A model generated the notes under the pieces. It was not told the DNA's origin, did not search any database, and worked only from the letters and a program-made list of their open reading frames with translations. This document shows positions 61,701 to 64,000 of a DNA stretch of 64,000 nucleotides, piece after piece (position 1 is the first letter of the stretch; each line of letters begins with the position of its first letter). The position numbers were made by a program, and so were the translations under genes. Source of the DNA: Undaria pinnatifida (lineage: Eukaryota > Sar > Phaeophyceae > Laminariales > Alariaceae); the NCBI GenBank assembly GCA_012845835.1, contig JABAKD010000016.1, forward strand, positions 4,340,859-4,404,858, in the 5' to 3' direction.

Positions 61701-63961
61701 GTGCATCATGTGACAACGAAACCTTTTTCCAGCTGCCCGAACAGACCACGATATGAATGATAGTAGTCCGTGAATGGTATTATAGTACCAAAAGGCGTTA
61801 CCGATTTTTTTCTCTTGACGAAAGCGACCTCGGTTGAGCGACTGCTTCGGTTGCGATTTCGATACCGGTAGGATAAGCAATAGAAGAAAATCATGCGACG
61901 AGTAGTCGCTATCGACGTCCGACTACGTTCTCGTAGTGTCCACTTCCAAAAAAAGTGCTCCAAACAGGAGACTGCAAACTCGGCGGCGCCAACTTCCTCT
62001 CCTAAGCCCTGCTACGCTCTGCGTCGAAAACCCGCCATGTCTGCTTCTTGGGGCGTAATTTACGGCAAGCTTTCTCATGTCACGTTTCGTCTATTTTCCC
62101 CCCAGTGCCGGGGACAAATGCTGCGGTCGAACGTATACGGTGTCATTTCCCAGGGACGTTCGCCGCGTTGAGCGCGCACTCAGAGCTGTGATTTATCCCG
62201 AGCGAACCCCCCCCCTGCTTCGGGGCAACAGGCCTCATCCAACCCACTAACTTGTACTGAATGTCGGGCGGTCGCGCCTAAAGAATATCGCAGGTGTGGA
62301 TACCAGGTCCCCTTCTCCTATATTGTACCGACTCATTACACACGAGATCAAGGTCACCAAAGGTCCCCCACTCTCCGTTCCGCAAAATACCCGAAATACG
62401 AAAACACTTCATCACACCTTTCCCTCTAGATCTGCCTTGAAGCTCTCCGCCTGGCGACTGTTATTTCTCAACCGTCGCGCTATCTTGCGTTTCGTTTCGT
62501 TGTTCTTGGATATGGCGGCGCACAGCTGCTCGCACTCCCTCCACGTCTCCCTCATTTCCGCCGGGGGCGATGGAGCGTTGCCGCTGTTAATAGTGTCACC
62601 GCCCGCCGCCTTCTTCCCGCCTCCCCTGCCGGCCGCCGCCTGTGCCGCCTCCGCAACGGCTTCTGCCCACCCCCCTCTTCTCTCTAAACCTATAACAATA
62701 GTCCCACGGACGGGGGTGGGGAGGGGAGGGAGGGGGGAGGGTGAGGGGGGGGGAGGGCGGGGGGGGGCTAGAGGGCGTTCCCTTAGATGTGTGCCTAGCC
62801 TACTTGGGTGTCCGCCGACGTTGTGAGGCAAGAACGTGTTCGATATCCTATTCCGTGTTGCATATTGAACAGCGTTATGTTATAAGGCTTAGTTTGGGTA
62901 AGCTATTGGTTAACCTTTTGCAAGTGGTCAAACGGACTAATACCCCGCTAATTCTTAACAAATGGCGTCGTCGACAGACCATAGGTTTTTTGGGTCGTGG
63001 GTTCAAATCCCACATCCACCATAATAAACTTTTTCAGACTTTTCCCATGTCGAACTTGGAGAATATTCTCCCTGGTATACCCAGGAAATGAAACCGCTTG
63101 GATATTGACAGGTCCGCCCGTATATCCGGCCGACCTGCTATCCCGCCGTTTCAGGGGGGAGAGTGTTATAAGGCTTAGTTTGGGTAAGCTATCGGTTAAC
63201 CTTTTGCAAGTGGTCAAACGGACTAATACCCCGCTAATTCCTTAACAAATGGCGTCGTCGACAGACCATGGGTTTTTTGGGTCGTGGGTTCAAATCCCAC
63301 ATCCACCATAATAAACTTTTTCAGACTTTTCCCATGTCGAACTTGAAAAATACTCTCCCTGATATACCCGGGAAATGAAACGGCTTGGATGTATTGACAG
63401 GTCCGCCGGTATGTCCGGCCGACCTGCTATCCCGCCGTTTCAGGGGGGGAGAATGTTATAAGGCTTAGTTCGGGTAAGCTATTGGTTAACCTTTTGCGAG
63501 TGGTCAAACGGACTAATACCCCACTAATTCCTTAACAGTGAGCCTGTGGATAACTACACGGGTTAGTTGAGATAGTGGCAGTCACTGCTGTATGGCGAGG
63601 ATAACTTGTACTTCTCTGTTCTGTCTCTGTTCGGTCGAATGAACCTGTCGTTGACGTCTGCGAGTGATCCAGAGCATATGGAGAGGGAGACACGCTGCCG
63701 AAAGTAGAAAATACTATCGATAATCTCATCGCGTATCATCTCACACAAAAAGCCGTCGTGTGGGACACAGGAAACGGATGTCAAGAATACTGTAAATCGG
63801 CCCTGGTGCGACACCGTGCCGGAGGGGGCGGAGGAGACGAGTAAGAATGCATTGGTATACACATATATAATCTCCTTGCCTTGTAGTGCGTCGGCAGCCG
63901 CCTGTTGTGGAAGACGTCTTCCGCCGTGCCACTCCACCAACTCCAGCTGCCGCTTTCCTAC
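56208..63961 (-). CDS. Coiled-coil protein with long disordered polyQ tail (5'-partial, 4 exons seen)
   Basis: Four - strand exons join with matching phases to 3,096 nt: 1,031 residues plus stop. In order they are 63,961-63,880, about 62,689-62,419, 61,184-61,035 and 58,799-56,208. The N-terminal 170 or so visible residues are helical and highly charged (KRQLELVEWHGG, RKIARRLRNNSRQAESFKAD, QLMKLQYRIGKLEVDNMELE), typical of a coiled-coil stalk. The remainder is low-complexity and rich in Gly, Ser, Arg, Pro and Gln. I do not recognise the family. A cytoskeletal or scaffold protein, such as the tail of a motor, is possible, but no motor or other enzyme domain is in view. The 5' end lies beyond the right edge. 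Confidence 0.68.
58800..61034. other. Intron of the - strand coiled-coil gene
   Basis: It lies between the exons ending at 61,035 and starting at 58,799. A G run is at about 59,574-59,588. No further in-phase exon with good splice sites was seen, but a small one could be missed. Confidence 0.5.
61035..61184 (-). CDS. Coiled-coil gene exon, 50 codons
   Basis: Acceptor is GGCGCGGCAG, donor is CTGCAG|GTGAAAAA, phase 0 to 0. It encodes ITGEDRDQLMKLQYRIGKLE and then VDNMELEQSRIVHES, AMRGKDLTIQKLQLQ, a clean heptad pattern with no helix breakers. It is the best-supported exon of this gene. Confidence 0.78.
62419..62689 (-). CDS. Coiled-coil gene exon
   Basis: The acceptor is TATTGTTATAG; the donor is GGAAAG|GTGTGA. 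It encodes a GWAEAVAEAAQAAAG helix, a Gly/Lys-rich loop, and the helix MRETWRECEQLCAAISKNNE followed by KRKIARRLRNNSRQAESFKA. My base count here is one short of that required by the open frame, so ends carry an error of about one base. Confidence 0.65.
62878..63537 (+). mobile_element. TRIM-like miniature LTR element, tandem (LTR-internal-LTR-internal-LTR)
   Basis: Three direct copies of an 83-84-bp sequence starting TGTTATAAGG and ending TTAACA lie at 62,878-62,960, 63,164-63,247 and 63,454-63,537. Each of the first two is followed, after AA, by TGGCGTCGTCGACAG, a primer-binding-site-like sequence starting TGG. Each of the last two is preceded by a purine run (AGGGGGGAGAG or similar). The internal parts are about 200 bp and have no coding capacity. 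This fits terminal-repeat retrotransposons in miniature. The shared middle LTR suggests unequal LTR-LTR recombination. Confidence 0.82.
63880..63961 (-). CDS. Coiled-coil gene exon, ends at a GC donor
   Basis: The acceptor is GGGACTTAG; the donor is CAAG|GCAAGG, the consensus form of a GC-AG intron. It starts in phase 0 and ends with one base, which joins GT of the next exon to make Gly. It encodes GKRQLELVEWHGGRRLPQQA and ADALQ. Confidence 0.5.
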
Positions 63962-64000
63962 CTAAGTCCCGATCGAACGCCGCATGTTAGAGGGGAGGGG

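Noticed and set aside
62990..63012. GGGTTCAAATCCCACATCCACCA as a tRNA gene 3' half
   Set aside because: No matching 5' acceptor or D arm. It recurs at the same place in every TRIM copy, so it is part of the element.

Overview
This window is nuclear DNA of an intron-rich eukaryote. One gene has at least 23 short exons, separated by introns that often exceed 1 kb and are full of retroposons, microsatellites and homopolymer runs. A phosphoinositide phosphatase with an unusual domain order, glycine/serine-rich low-complexity protein tails, moderately high GC and abundant small retroelements together suggest a brown alga (stramenopile), perhaps of the Ectocarpus type. That assignment is inference, not proof.

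Layout. Positions 1-16,640 hold no gene I can support; they are a mosaic of retroposons, tandem duplications and poly(C) runs. From about 16,856 to 45,731 on the + strand lies the main gene, a myotubularin-family phosphatase reconstructed here exon by exon. All 22 exon junctions agree in phase and the visible product is 1,833 residues. Its order is N-terminal C2 domain, PH-GRAM domain, catalytic domain with an intact CSDGWDR signature, short coiled coil, and a roughly 900-residue Ser/Gly/Arg-rich tail. Its start codon lies upstream and was not found. Positions 45,732-56,207 are intergenic: tandem repeats, a T-rich stretch, a poly(C) composite repeat, and a cluster of miniature LTR elements. 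From 63,961 down to 56,208 on the - strand is the 3' part of a second gene (four exons, 1,031 visible residues): a coiled-coil stalk followed by a long disordered polyQ-containing tail. Its 5' end runs off the right edge.

Mobile DNA. At least five small families are visible. (1) A TRIM-like element (TG...CA LTRs of about 84 bp, an 18-nt primer-binding site, a polypurine tract) occurs in two clusters; one cluster is a TRIM inserted inside another TRIM. One copy carries an extended tRNA T-arm next to its primer site. (2) SINEs with tRNA-derived heads (A and B boxes) share a common start. (3) A retroposon ending in a (CAA)n tail has three near-full copies and several 5'-truncated ones. (4) A poly(A)-tailed retroposon has one young copy flanked by an exact 11-bp target duplication. 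(5) A dispersed sequence of about 95 bp has seven or more copies. None of these encodes an evident protein, so they would depend on enzymes supplied from elsewhere.

The two genes converge (+ then -) across the 10-kb repeat-rich gap. No functional link between them can be argued beyond that. No rRNA gene, intact tRNA gene, CRISPR array or virus-derived gene was recognised. Coordinates near 62,400-62,700 may be off by one base.
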